NCBI GenBank assembly: GCA_036826475.1
Contig: DAISWG010000002.1
Span: forward strand, 1-64,000
Origin: Miltoncostaea sp036826475
GTDB taxonomy: Bacteria; Actinomycetota; Thermoleophilia; Miltoncostaeales; Miltoncostaeaceae
Direction: 5' to 3'
DNA length: 64,000 bases
Shown here: positions 23,885-33,352 of the stretch, one piece after another
Position numbering within the stretch: position 1 is the first letter of the stretch
Layout of the letters: every line of letters starts with the position of its first letter
Notes under the pieces: model-generated
Seen by the model: only the letters and a program-made list of their open reading frames with translations
What the model was told of the DNA's origin: nothing
Database searches by the model: none
Translations under genes and position numbers: made by a program

Positions 23885-26161
23885 TCAGCGCTTCGCAGAG
23901 CCCCGGGGACCGACCACGATGGTCCGCGTGGTCGTCGCGCGCGCGCCGGCCGTCGAGACCAGCACGTAGCGGAGACGGTGGGGCCCGCGGACGACCTGCC
24001 CCAGCGACGCGCGGAACGCCTTCGCGCCGGTGCGCCGGACGCGCACCTTGACGCACTTGGGTGTGCGACCCTTCACCACCGGCCCACATCGCAGGAGCCC
24101 CGCCTTGCCCTTTCGGTCCAGTCGAAAGGTCACGACCGTGCGACGACCGACACGGAGGACGCGGAGGGCGAGGAGGCGCGGGGCGGGAGCCTTGCGTGCC
24201 GCCGTCCCCGTGCCTGGCGGCGGAGCCCCTGGGGGCGTGGCCGCTCCAGAGGGGTTCGACGAGTACGTGGGCGCCTGGACGGAGGGGTCCAGGAGGACGA
24301 TCCGTGCCGCCGAGGGGACGCCCTGGGCGTTCACGAGGAAGAGCATGTAGTACCCCGGGGGCGCGACCGACGCGCTCGTCGGCGAGTCCACGACGAGGTT
24401 GGATCCGGTGGCGGTCCGCCTGAGGCTGATCGCGCGCTGATCGTTGTCGAACGCATGAGTGACGGCCCCGACCTTGATGAGGATGGCATCCCGCACCGCC
24501 CCAGGGTCCGGCGTGGCCACTCCGAAGCTCTGGCCGTAGCCGAACGCGTCGGGAGCCGACGACACGGATGGCCGCGCGCCCCGGTAGAGGTAGGGCGGGG
24601 AGTAGATCTCCATCTTGTCGTCGTTGGTCGTCGCCACCGCGTTGCGGTCGTCGCCGGCGGAGAGGACCGTCGCGTCGGGCAGCAGCAGGGCGATGGAATG
24701 GTAGGTCCGCGGCTCCGACTGGCTCGCGCCGAGCCGCCAGCTGTTCGTCGCGGGGTCGTACAGCTCACTCGTGTAGATCGCCCCGCCGTAGAGCCCGGTG
24801 CCGCCGTCGAGCCCGGCCCCGGAGCTGTCGCCGAGACCGCCGCCCACCGCCAGGATGCCGCCGTCGGGAAGGATCACGGTGTTGAGGTGCGCCCGTGCGG
24901 AGGTCATCGCCGGCCCCGGCTGCTCCCCCCCGGAGAGGCCGGTGAGGTTCAGGATGGGCGTTGTGGCGTCGACCGCCTTCGTGGAGGCGTCCGCACCGCC
25001 GATCCGCATCATCCGGGCCGGCCCCCCCGGTCCGAACGGCATCAGGACCGCGCTCCCCCAGTACCTTCGGCTGAAGTTCGTCGAGAGGCGCCCGCTCCAG
25101 GTCCAGGTGTTGGTGTTCAGCACCCGGAAATCCGCCTCACGCGGACCGGCCATCAGGACGTTCCCGTCGGGCAGGAGCGTCAGACGCGGGTACAGGCCCG
25201 GATTGATGCTCGATGACTTGACCTGCAGCGTCCCCTTGCCGCGTCGGTTCGTCGGGTTCGGCGTGAAGATCGCGATGTCGGACGCGTAGGTGTTCGTGCC
25301 GGTCTCGTCCCAGCCGCCGTAGATGATGGCCCGGCCGTCGGCGAGGGTCATCACGGTCGGATACCAGCGCCCGGCATCCATGGGGCCCTGGTCGGTCCAC
25401 GTCCGGGTCCATGGGTCGAACGTGAAGAGCCGGTTCAACCCCTTCCAACCGACGGGGTTGCTCGCGCTGACCGGCAGGCCGTTGGACGTGTCCTGGTACG
25501 CGAGGTTCCCGCCCGCCACGAGCACGGTGCCGTTCGCGAGAACGGTCTGCCCGGCGCACCAGAGGTTGTACGGCCGGTTGGTCGCCGGGTCCTTGGGCGG
25601 CGGAACCGGCGTGATCGCCTTCGTTCCAGGATCAAGGAGGAACGCGGTGCTCGAGTTGCCCGAGCGCGGCGTCGTGGGCCCGAACATCAGCACCTCACCG
25701 GTCGGCAGCAGCGCGCCGTGCACCGGCACGACCGGCGTCGAGCCACCACCGGGGAACGTTGCGGACCACGCGCCGGCGACGGAGGGTTCCATCGCGTGCG
25801 CCTGCTGGGTGCCGAGGGTGCGGCGTACCGCCTGCGAGCGCTTCGCCCCGTACACGCGGAGGGAGGGGCAGGTCGTGGGGTGCCGCAGACGGTATGCGGC
25901 CGTGGCGCAGCGGCGGCGGACCTTCGCGTCATAGCGTTCGATGAGTGCCGCCCGCGTCCGGTGCGCGGCGGGCCCGTGCGCGTAGACGGCATCCGCCCCG
26001 AGCTCGGCATCGCTTGCCCAAACGTCCGGGCTGACCCCGCCGCCCAGGGCAGCTGAGCCCGCAACGGCACCCGCGCCGAGGGCCGCGAGCAGGATGAGCA
26101 CGAGCAGCACGGGCCGTCGCCGGCCCCCACCACGACGAGCCCTTCTGCGCACGCGATTCAC
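23885..26161 (-). CDS. Secreted copper-radical (galactose/glyoxal) oxidase-like protein
   Basis: A 758-residue exported protein: a basic N terminus and hydrophobic signal/anchor (VLLVLILLAALGAGAVAG), kelch propeller, DUF1929-like domain (PPYLYRGARPSVSSAPD), then a Pro/Gly linker and a basic beta-rich C-terminal module. Copper-radical ligands are conserved: Cys202 (LWCAGQ), Tyr267 (GRWYPTV), Tyr487-His488 (RTYHS) and His569 (VTHAF). Expected reaction: two-electron oxidation of an alcohol or aldehyde with release of H2O2. It differs from 11550-14144 by lacking PKD and CBM modules and carrying the basic C-terminal module instead. GTG 26161 has AGGGGA 4 bases upstream. Both oxidases have a similar pre-propeller region with an S-A-E-L-G or D-A-E-L-G box. 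Confidence 0.85.
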   Translation of the reverse strand: MNRVRRRARRGGGRRRPVLLVLILLAALGAGAVAGSAALGGGVSPDVWASDAELGADAVYAHGPAAHRTRAALIERYDAKVRRRCATAAYRLRHPTTCPSLRVYGAKRSQAVRRTLGTQQAHAMEPSVAGAWSATFPGGGSTPVVPVHGALLPTGEVLMFGPTTPRSGNSSTAFLLDPGTKAITPVPPPKDPATNRPYNLWCAGQTVLANGTVLVAGGNLAYQDTSNGLPVSASNPVGWKGLNRLFTFDPWTRTWTDQGPMDAGRWYPTVMTLADGRAIIYGGWDETGTNTYASDIAIFTPNPTNRRGKGTLQVKSSSINPGLYPRLTLLPDGNVLMAGPREADFRVLNTNTWTWSGRLSTNFSRRYWGSAVLMPFGPGGPARMMRIGGADASTKAVDATTPILNLTGLSGGEQPGPAMTSARAHLNTVILPDGGILAVGGGLGDSSGAGLDGGTGLYGGAIYTSELYDPATNSWRLGASQSEPRTYHSIALLLPDATVLSAGDDRNAVATTNDDKMEIYSPPYLYRGARPSVSSAPDAFGYGQSFGVATPDPGAVRDAILIKVGAVTHAFDNDQRAISLRRTATGSNLVVDSPTSASVAPPGYYMLFLVNAQGVPSAARIVLLDPSVQAPTYSSNPSGAATPPGAPPPGTGTAARKAPAPRLLALRVLRVGRRTVVTFRLDRKGKAGLLRCGPVVKGRTPKCVKVRVRRTGAKAFRASLGQVVRGPHRLRYVLVSTAGARATTTRTIVVGPRGSAKR

Positions 26162-26266
26162 CCGTTCCCCTGATCGTCGGTTCGCCTCGGCAACCTTAAG
26201 TGCACGGGCGACGGACGGCGCACTAGACGCTCGGGGGGTTTCGGGAGCCGCCCGCGGCGTCGGCCA

Positions 26267-28042
26267 TCAGGCACGGCCGGCCCAGCTCACGTGGACCAGG
26301 ACGACGCGCGTGACCACCGCCCCCCTTGGCGTGGTCACCACCACCCGGAGCCGCATCCGCCCCGGCGCACGCGGACTCCTGACGGCGATGCGGGTGAGCG
26401 CGCGCAACGGACGTGCGGCCACGAGGCGGGTGCGCGTGCCGACCTGTCGCCGCAGCACGACGCGAGTACCCGCCGGAGCGGAGATGCGCCGCACCACCAC
26501 GGCGAACCGCCGACCGGGCCGTACGCGGAGCTGCGCCGACACACGCACCCTGGGCACGGGCCCCCGACCCGCCGTGGCCGGCCCTCCACCGGACCCGGCC
26601 GCCGCCGAAGGGCCGGTACGGCCGACGCCACTTCCGGCCGCCGGACCGCCGGTGGAGCCCCCATCCTGCGGCGACGGCGGACCGACGACGAAGCTCCGTG
26701 TGGTGGTCGCGTCGCCGCCGGCGGCACCGGTCCGCACACGCACCGAAACGGTTCTCTGGCGTCCGAGATCGGAGGCACTGAGCGTCGCGCTCAGTCGGGT
26801 GGACCCGATGCGGGTCGTCGGGCGGGGTGCCCCACCCCACAGGACGACCGCACCGGGGCCGAAGCCGGTTCCCGTGACGGTGAGCGTTCCGGGGCGGGCG
26901 TCCGCGGGCAACGTCACCGGGCTCAGTCCGGTGAGGGTGGGGAGGGGATGGTCGATCCTTCGGATCCGGCCGTTGTTGGTGTCGGCCACGAGGAGGTCGT
27001 CCCCGTCCAGCAGCAGGTTGGACGGCTGATTGAGGTTCGCGTCGAGTGCGGGGCCCTCCCCGGGATCACCCGCGGCGCCCGTCCCCGCGACGGTCGAGAT
27101 GATCCCGTCGGCGGAGATCCGCCGGACCCGCTCGTTGTTCGAGTCGGCGATGTAGAAGCCGCCGTCCGTCGTTGCGACGACATCGCGCGGCCGGGAGAGA
27201 CGCGCGGAGGTCGCGAGCCCGCCGTCACCCCCCGAGCCCGGCGAGCCGCAACGGCCCGCGATGGTCCGGATCGTCGCGTCGTCCACCTCTCGGACGCAGT
27301 CGTTGTAGCCGTCCGCGATCGCGAAGCGCCCCTGCCCGATCCACTCGACGCCCAGGGGGCGGTTGAGCGAGGCGGAGGTGGCGGGGACGCCGTCGCCCTG
27401 GGATCCGGCGACCCCGTTGCCCGCGACCGTTCGGATGAGCCCGCCGGGGGTCACCTCACGGATGACATGGTTCCGCTCGTCGGCGATCAGGAAGCCGCCG
27501 TCGCCGGTCGCCGACAGCGCCCGGGGGAAGCGCAGGGTGGCGGCGGCGGCGGGGCCGCCGTCGCCGGTGTACCCCTCGACACCGGTGCCCGCCACCGTCG
27601 AGATCGTGCCGCCCGGGTCGATCCGGCGGATCCGCTGGTTGTACTCGTCCGCGATCAGGATCCCCTCATACGGACCCTGGTCGATCACGATCACGTCCGT
27701 CGGGTAGTTCAGGGAGGCGACGAGGGCCGGGCCGCCATCGCCGCCGGCGCCTGCGCCTGCCACCGTGGTCACGCTGCCGGATGGGGAGACCCGGAGCAGG
27801 CGGTAGCCGAGGATGTCGACGACCAAGCGGGAGCCCGAGGCCTCCTCGGCGATCCCACGCGGCTGACCCAGGCCGGCCGCGACCGTCGAGATGCCCCCGT
27901 CGCCCGTCGCGGCGCCGGCGGGCGCGGCGGCCGTCATGGCGAGCGTCAGGGCGACAAGCGCCGCGGCGGCCCCGTGAAGACGATGCCGACCGGAGTTCTG
28001 GCGACCGATCACGTCGTCAGTCTCGACGATCCCGCGCGTCAC
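26267..28042 (-). CDS. Secreted NHL-repeat beta-propeller protein with IPT/TIG domain
   Basis: A 591-residue exported protein: a signal peptide ending at APAGA (about residue 44) and six or so NHL-type blades, recognisable by repeated GDGGPA and ILIADEYNQRIRRI-like units (about 50-375). An IPT/TIG-like domain follows (GTLTVTGTGFGPGAVVLWGG, about 385-470), then a Gly/Ser/Pro linker and a basic beta-rich C-terminal module. NHL propellers usually mediate binding rather than catalysis. It is a clear paralogue of 41446-44252, which ends in CBM and PKD modules instead. GTG 28042 has AGAAGG 8 bases upstream; an alternative GTG at 28012 lacks one. Confidence 0.8.
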   Translation of the reverse strand: MTRGIVETDDVIGRQNSGRHRLHGAAAALVALTLAMTAAAPAGAATGDGGISTVAAGLGQPRGIAEEASGSRLVVDILGYRLLRVSPSGSVTTVAGAGAGGDGGPALVASLNYPTDVIVIDQGPYEGILIADEYNQRIRRIDPGGTISTVAGTGVEGYTGDGGPAAAATLRFPRALSATGDGGFLIADERNHVIREVTPGGLIRTVAGNGVAGSQGDGVPATSASLNRPLGVEWIGQGRFAIADGYNDCVREVDDATIRTIAGRCGSPGSGGDGGLATSARLSRPRDVVATTDGGFYIADSNNERVRRISADGIISTVAGTGAAGDPGEGPALDANLNQPSNLLLDGDDLLVADTNNGRIRRIDHPLPTLTGLSPVTLPADARPGTLTVTGTGFGPGAVVLWGGAPRPTTRIGSTRLSATLSASDLGRQRTVSVRVRTGAAGGDATTTRSFVVGPPSPQDGGSTGGPAAGSGVGRTGPSAAAGSGGGPATAGRGPVPRVRVSAQLRVRPGRRFAVVVRRISAPAGTRVVLRRQVGTRTRLVAARPLRALTRIAVRSPRAPGRMRLRVVVTTPRGAVVTRVVLVHVSWAGRA

Positions 28043-28185
28043 CGCACACGCCTTCTGGCGAGTTTCGGCGTGCCGCGCGACGAGCCTTCGTGCGGTCCCC
28101 CGTGACCATCCCTATCCCTTCGATGGCGGCCGTCCTCCCCCGTCGGCCAGTGTCCTCTCGGAGGCGGCACGGGAAACTGCATCGC

Positions 28186-29646
28186 ATGACCACAAAGTTC
28201 ATCCCCGAGCCCCTCGAGTTGCGTCTGGGCGACCGCAGCTCGGGCTCCACCCGGCGGCGTGCGGCGCGTGCGCGCATCATCTCGACTGCCACCCTCGTCG
28301 CCCTCGACATCGCATTCACCGGCGTCGTCCTCATCCTGGCCGGTTCGGTCGCGCGCTTCCCGGTCTTCGGAGGTCCGCTGGCCGAGGGCCCACGTCTCAG
28401 TCACGCGCAGATCCTGGCGTTCAGCCTCTTCGCCCCCGTGCTCATCGCGCTCTGGGGCGGCTACAGCCGCCGTCGTTGCCCGCTCGGCCGCCTGGCCGGC
28501 GCCTCGCTCGTGGGCGGGTGGATCTCGCTGCTCGCGGCCGGTGTGCTCCACGAGAACGTGAACGGCGTCCAGACGGCTGCGGCCGTCGCGGTGCTGCCCC
28601 TCGTCTGGAGCACCTCGCGAGCTGCGGTCGCGGCCGTGATGACTCCGGAGCGCGTCCTCATCGTGGGGTCGGGTCGCATGACCCAGCGGGTGGAGGAGCT
28701 GTGCCGGCGGCACCCGGAGAAGGGCCTCCAGGTGATGGGCTTCGTGGACGAGGACCCACACGAGATGGCGAGCTGCACCGCGCCGTGCCTCGGCGGTATC
28801 GACGAGCTGGAGCGCGTCCTGGTCGAGCATGAGATCGACCGCATCATCGTCGCCTGGTCCCTCGCCGGCGATGAGCGGATCGTCGACATCCTGCGAGACT
28901 GCGATCGGCAGAGCGTTGAGGTGGACGTCGTCCCGCGGATGTTCGACTTGATCGGCACGTCCCCGGAGATCCGCACCCTGGGCGGCGTGTCCCTCGTGGG
29001 GGTCCGCCCCCAGCAGACATCGCTCGCCAAGCGCGCGACCAAGCGCGCGGTGGACGTCACCGGCTCGCTCCTCCTCATGGTCATCTTCGCCCCGCTCGCA
29101 CTCCTCGCGACACTCGCCATCCTCGTGTTCGACAGCCGCCCGGTCTTCTTCCGGCAGGAGCGCGTCGGCGCCGGTGGTCGGCTCTTCAGCGTCGTCAAGT
29201 TCCGCACGATGCGCCCGGACGCGGAGCATGCGGGCAAGGACAAGGTGGACGCCCTGGCGACGGGTGACCTCTCGATCGAGGAGGCCGTGAAGCGCATCAA
29301 GAGCGATTCGGGCAGCCAGGTGACCGGCGTCGGCCGCGTGCTCCGCGTGACGAGCCTCGACGAGTTGCCCCAGCTCTGGAACGTGCTCCGTGGAGACATG
29401 AGCCTCGTCGGCCCCCGGCCGCTGCGCCCGTTCGAGGTCGACGCCCTCGGCGACTGGCAGCTCAGGCGCCAGGAGGTCCGCCCCGGGATCACGGGACTGT
29501 GGCAGGTGCTCGGTCGCAGCGACATCAACTGGACCGAGCGGATGCAGTTGGACTACACCTACGCCCGCCATTGGTCGATCGCCGCCGATATGGGCATCCT
29601 GTTCCGCACGGTCGGCGCGGTCTTCCACCGGAAGGGCTCCGTGTAG
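28186..29646 (+). CDS. Undecaprenyl-phosphate sugar-1-phosphate transferase (initiating enzyme)
   Basis: A 486-residue polyisoprenyl-phosphate sugar transferase of the WbaP/CpsE type that loads the first sugar phosphate onto undecaprenyl phosphate. The N-terminal membrane part has about four helices (residues 30-150), followed by a CoA-binding-like soluble domain (VLIVGSGRMTQRVEEL). The catalytic C-terminal domain shows KRAVDVTGSLLLMVIFAPLA, VKFRTMR, TSLDELPQLWNVLRGDMSLV, GPRPLRPFE and RPGITGLWQVLGRSDINW. It starts the lipid-linked repeat unit for the whole island. It is followed 41 bases later by a glycosyltransferase on the same strand. Confidence 0.92.
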   Translation: MTTKFIPEPLELRLGDRSSGSTRRRAARARIISTATLVALDIAFTGVVLILAGSVARFPVFGGPLAEGPRLSHAQILAFSLFAPVLIALWGGYSRRRCPLGRLAGASLVGGWISLLAAGVLHENVNGVQTAAAVAVLPLVWSTSRAAVAAVMTPERVLIVGSGRMTQRVEELCRRHPEKGLQVMGFVDEDPHEMASCTAPCLGGIDELERVLVEHEIDRIIVAWSLAGDERIVDILRDCDRQSVEVDVVPRMFDLIGTSPEIRTLGGVSLVGVRPQQTSLAKRATKRAVDVTGSLLLMVIFAPLALLATLAILVFDSRPVFFRQERVGAGGRLFSVVKFRTMRPDAEHAGKDKVDALATGDLSIEEAVKRIKSDSGSQVTGVGRVLRVTSLDELPQLWNVLRGDMSLVGPRPLRPFEVDALGDWQLRRQEVRPGITGLWQVLGRSDINWTERMQLDYTYARHWSIAADMGILFRTVGAVFHRKGSV

Positions 29647-29687
29647 GCCCCCGGGGGCGACGTACGTCACGCCCCACCTCGCCCCCG

Positions 29688-30953
29688 ATGCGCATCCTCC
29701 TCGTCACCCAGCACTTCTCCCCCGAGATCACGTCCTGCGCGCTTCGCATGGACGCCTTCACAGAGGCGTGGCGTGAGGAGGGTCACGACGTGACCGTCCT
29801 GACGGCCGTCCCGAACCACCCTGAGGGCGTCATCCACCAGGGCTACCGCGGCCGGCCCGTCGTCCGCGAACGACGCGGCTCCGCCGACGTGGTGCGCACC
29901 TGGGTCCGGACGAGCCCCGGGAAAGGCGCCGTCGCCCGGCTCATGACCTACGGGAGCTTCGCCGCGATGGCCACGACCGTGGGAGCCCTGCGTGTGCCGC
30001 GGCCCGACATCGTGGTCGCGACCACTCCGCCGCCCATGGCGGGCGTGGCCGGCGCAGCTCTTGCGACGCGCTATCGAGTCCCCTTCGTGCTCGATGTCCG
30101 CGATCTGTGGCCCGACGCGGCCATCGCGATGGGGGAATTGGCGCCTGGACGGGCGGCATCGGCGCTCCAAGCGCTGGTGCAGTGGCTCTACCGCCGTGCA
30201 GACCTCGTGGTCGCGGCGACCGAGGGCTTCGCCGAGGAGATCGGCCACGGCGCCGAAGTCATCCCGAACGGCTGCGACCCGCGGGTCGCAGCCCTCCCGG
30301 ACGACGCAGGCGAGGCAATCCGCCACCGACTCGGCCTGGAGGACCGGTTCGTCGTCGGGTTCGTGGGGAACCATGGCGTCTGTGAAGGGCTCGAGGAGGT
30401 CGTCGACGCCGCAGGGCTGCTCGGCGCGGACAGCGGAGTCCACCTCCTCATGGTGGGGGACGGACCACGTCGCGACGAGTTGATCGCGCGGGCGAATGCG
30501 ACGCAAGCGCGCAACGTGACGTTCCACCCCCCCGTGTCGGTGGACGAGGTGGGCTCATTCATCCGCGCATCCGACGTGCTGATCGTGCCCTTGAGGAACG
30601 ACCCGCACTTCTCGACGCGGTTCCCCGCGAAGCTGTTCGACGCGTGGGCGTGTGGCCGTCCCGTCCTGGTCGGCTGGGACGGCGACGCGCGGCGCCTGGC
30701 CGAAGGGATCGCGGCCGGCTCGTTCGCGCCGAGCGGCCGCCCCGAAGCCCTGGCGGCGGAGATGATTCGGCTCCGCGACCTCGGGCCAGACGTGCTTCGC
30801 GAGCGCGGCCGCAACGGTCGCGCCTGGGTGCTGGCGGAGCGCAACCGCAGCGCCGCCGCCCGCCGGCTCGCCGATCGGTTGGCGCAAGTCGCGGGCTTCG
30901 TGGTCGATGAGACGCCGGCAGCCGACGACGTCCCCGCCGTGCCGGTGCGCTGA
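29688..30953 (+). CDS. Glycosyltransferase family 4 (WbuB-like)
   Basis: A 421-residue GT-B enzyme. It opens with MRILLVTQHFSPEITSCALR and has the PNHPEG segment typical of WbuB-like transferases, then VLDVRDLWPDAAIAMGEL, the donor-domain start VVGFVGNHGVCEGLEEVVDA and late KLFDAWACGRPVLV. WbuB-type enzymes add amino-deoxy sugars (for example FucNAc) as the second residue after the initiating transferase. The gene directly follows that transferase, consistent with this order, but the sugar is not determined. An upstream open extension overlaps the transferase and is rejected. Confidence 0.87.
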   Translation: MRILLVTQHFSPEITSCALRMDAFTEAWREEGHDVTVLTAVPNHPEGVIHQGYRGRPVVRERRGSADVVRTWVRTSPGKGAVARLMTYGSFAAMATTVGALRVPRPDIVVATTPPPMAGVAGAALATRYRVPFVLDVRDLWPDAAIAMGELAPGRAASALQALVQWLYRRADLVVAATEGFAEEIGHGAEVIPNGCDPRVAALPDDAGEAIRHRLGLEDRFVVGFVGNHGVCEGLEEVVDAAGLLGADSGVHLLMVGDGPRRDELIARANATQARNVTFHPPVSVDEVGSFIRASDVLIVPLRNDPHFSTRFPAKLFDAWACGRPVLVGWDGDARRLAEGIAAGSFAPSGRPEALAAEMIRLRDLGPDVLRERGRNGRAWVLAERNRSAAARRLADRLAQVAGFVVDETPAADDVPAVPVR

Positions 30954-31002
30954 ACCCGCTCTGCGCTTGCGGGCGACGCTCGATGATGCTGAGATTCTGG
31001 CG

Positions 31003-31740
31003 ATGAGACGAGCGACCCGGCGGTCGGCCACCGCACGCTGGCGTGCATGGTGGCGCAGCGGGGTGACAGTGACGGCGCTCGTGGTCGCGGCCGCGTTCCC
31101 CGCGCTGGCCGGAGCCCAGTTCGGTCTGCCTGCAGGACCTGACGCCCCGCCGCCCGCCGCTCCGCCCAATCCGGCGCCGTCGAGCCCTGCACCGTCCAAT
31201 CCGGCACCCTCACCGGCGCCCTCGGCGTCCGGCGGAACCTCCGGCTCACCGTCGTCGGGCTCGCCGTCCGACGCCTCACCCAACGGTGGAACGGCAGCCG
31301 AAGCCGCGGCACGCCAGCGGGCGCGTCAGGCTGCGGCCGCCCGCGCGCGTGCGGCGGAGCGTGCGCGTGCGCTCGCCGAGAAGCGCCGGCAGGAGCGGCT
31401 GGCCGCCGCCGAGCGGAAACGCCAACGCATCGCAGCTCTCCGGGCGGTGCAGCGCAAGGCGGCGGCGGCGGAGGCGGCCGCAGCCCGCATCCCGCGTATC
31501 GAGAGGCGCGACGCCATCAGCCCCTCGGCGGGTGGCGCCTCCCCACTCAGGCAGCTGACGCTCGGCCTGTTGCTCGTGATGGCCCTCGTCGCGGCGGCGC
31601 TCGCAGCGCTGCCCTCGTTCCACATGCAGAACCGGCATGTCCGGCGCATGGAGGTGACCCTTCTCGACCATCGGCTCGAGCTCGTCTCCGTCGCCATCGG
31701 CTGCGTGGCGCTGCTGCTGCTCTACCAGCGACTCCTCTGA
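31003..31740 (+). CDS. Membrane protein with Pro/Ser-rich and Ala/Arg coiled-coil regions
   Basis: A 245-residue protein with no recognised family. Order: basic N terminus and signal/membrane segment (VTVTALVVAAAFPALAGA, residues 20-37), a Pro/Ala/Ser low-complexity region (about 40-95), a highly charged Ala/Arg/Gln helix likely to form a coiled coil (about 98-165), and two C-terminal hydrophobic helices (LTLGLLLVMALVAAALAALP and LVSVAIGCVALLLLYQRLL). The layout suggests an envelope-spanning scaffold tethered at both ends. Its position between a glycosyltransferase and the O-antigen ligase suggests a role in polymer assembly or export, but this is only context. The ribosome site is weak. Confidence 0.6.
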   Translation: MRRATRRSATARWRAWWRSGVTVTALVVAAAFPALAGAQFGLPAGPDAPPPAAPPNPAPSSPAPSNPAPSPAPSASGGTSGSPSSGSPSDASPNGGTAAEAAARQRARQAAAARARAAERARALAEKRRQERLAAAERKRQRIAALRAVQRKAAAAEAAAARIPRIERRDAISPSAGGASPLRQLTLGLLLVMALVAAALAALPSFHMQNRHVRRMEVTLLDHRLELVSVAIGCVALLLLYQRLL

Positions 31741-31801
31741 ACGGTGGCCGCTCCTCTGCTCGTCGGACCGCGATAGAGGCTCGGCCGGACCGGGTCGAGC
31801 C

Positions 31802-33244
31802 CTACGAGCTGGCGGTGGCGAGCGTCTCCGGCCGGGGGAGTCGCTCCAGCGCTGCGGTCCGCTCGCGCCGCGTGACCACTGCGAGCCCATAGGTGCCGAG
31901 CCCGAGGCCGATGGCGATCCACATCGGTCGCTCGAACTGCGTGTAGATGAAGAAGCCGGCCACCAGTACCCCGGCCTGAGCGGCGAACACCGAGCGAGCG
32001 AGCAGCTCTGAGCGGACGTCGCCGATCCGTTCGAAGATCCTTGCCGCGCGCATGCTTGCGAGGAGCCCTCCGCCGATGACGACCATCAGCAGACCGAAGC
32101 CCACGAGTCCGCCTTCCGCGAGGGTGCCCAGGTACATGTTGTGGGCGTGGTGGGGATCGTCGACGATGAGGTCGACGCGTTGGAGCAGGCCCGGCCGGAG
32201 CGTGTACTCGGGTGCGACCTCGATGAAGTTGCCGTAACCGACACCGCGGACCGGGTGGTCCTCCCACACCCGGGCGGCGACGGTCCACAGGTCCGTTCGC
32301 CCGGATCCCCCCCCGCCGGTGTCGAACACGCGGTCCCGGTGCTGTGCGGGTGCTGCGAGCAGGAAGACCGCCGCCCCCACCGCGGCCGCGAGGCAGAGGA
32401 TGCCGATGATCCGTGGCCGCCAGCGTCCACCGAACACGGCCCACGCCAGGAACGCGAGCGGGAGCGCGATGAAGCCGAGACGCGACAGGCTCAGGACGAC
32501 GCCGGCGATGCACAGCACCGCGGCGCCGGCGAACACAAGCTGGCGGAACCGCGTGCGGGACGACCACGCCATCCCGACGGCGAGGATGGCCGCCGGAACG
32601 AGGGCCGCCGCGAAATCGTTCGACTGGCCGATCGTGCCGCCCAGGCGACCGTCCGTCTCGGGTGGGACGAAGATGAGTCCGACGAGCGCCGACAGGGCTC
32701 CGCCGATCGCGAATGTCCCGATCACGAGCGTGAGGTCCCGCCTGGACCGGATCGCGGTGGCGATTATGGCGACCAGGACGAAGTTGAGGGCGAACCGCTG
32801 GAGATCCTCGGAGACGAGATCGTCCGCGGGCGCCCAGAGCAACCCGAGGACGCCCCAGAGGATGAACGCGATCAAGGCGAGCGAGACCACCGGGAAGGTG
32901 GCCATAAACCCGCTGGCGCGGCGGCGCTCCCGGGCGGACGTCATGGCAGCCAGCCACCCCAGCACCAGCACGCCGCCGGCCAGTTTGATGACGGTGAGGT
33001 CCTGGCCGTCCGCCCCCGGAAGCGTCGCGAAGAACTGGAGCAGCACGAACGCGCTCAGGCCCAATGTGACGTCGATCAGCACGAGGCATACGAAGAGGAT
33101 GCCGAGGCAGATTCCGATGGCGGTCACCGGGGCCCGGCCCGCGACCAGCACCAGGCCGACCCCGAGGATCCCCGAGGCGGCCCCGACGACGATCGGAAGC
33201 CGCTCCATCTCCTGGAGGCGTTCGGTGTGTGCCGTGAGCGTCAT
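31802..33244 (-). CDS. O-antigen polymerase/ligase-like membrane protein (Wzy/WaaL family)
   Basis: A 480-residue polytopic membrane protein with about 10-12 helices and a large external loop. Wzy-C signatures include LSLSRLGFIALPLAFLAW, then GGSGRTDLWTVAARVWEDHP with VRGVGYGNF, and DPHHAHNMYLGTLAEGGLVG, the conserved His-containing periplasmic loop of this superfamily. It would polymerise flipped repeat units or ligate them to an acceptor. In a Gram-positive-type cell the polymerase role is more likely. It lies 108 bases downstream of the PHP phosphatase on the same strand and converges on 31003-31740. Confidence 0.87.
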   Translation of the reverse strand: MTLTAHTERLQEMERLPIVVGAASGILGVGLVLVAGRAPVTAIGICLGILFVCLVLIDVTLGLSAFVLLQFFATLPGADGQDLTVIKLAGGVLVLGWLAAMTSARERRRASGFMATFPVVSLALIAFILWGVLGLLWAPADDLVSEDLQRFALNFVLVAIIATAIRSRRDLTLVIGTFAIGGALSALVGLIFVPPETDGRLGGTIGQSNDFAAALVPAAILAVGMAWSSRTRFRQLVFAGAAVLCIAGVVLSLSRLGFIALPLAFLAWAVFGGRWRPRIIGILCLAAAVGAAVFLLAAPAQHRDRVFDTGGGGSGRTDLWTVAARVWEDHPVRGVGYGNFIEVAPEYTLRPGLLQRVDLIVDDPHHAHNMYLGTLAEGGLVGFGLLMVVIGGGLLASMRAARIFERIGDVRSELLARSVFAAQAGVLVAGFFIYTQFERPMWIAIGLGLGTYGLAVVTRRERTAALERLPRPETLATASS

Positions 33245-33352
33245 GCGCGCATCCTCAGGGGCTCCGCCGGCCTGAGCTTAGATCGGCCAGGAGACGTGCA
33301 CACTGGACGATCGAGCGGGTTCATCGGGCGCGGGCGTCGCCATGGAACGGCA

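Noticed and set aside
26291..28105. Plus-strand open frame of about 600 codons opposite the NHL gene
   Set aside because: It is a shadow frame: the minus strand encodes a clear signal peptide and NHL blades.
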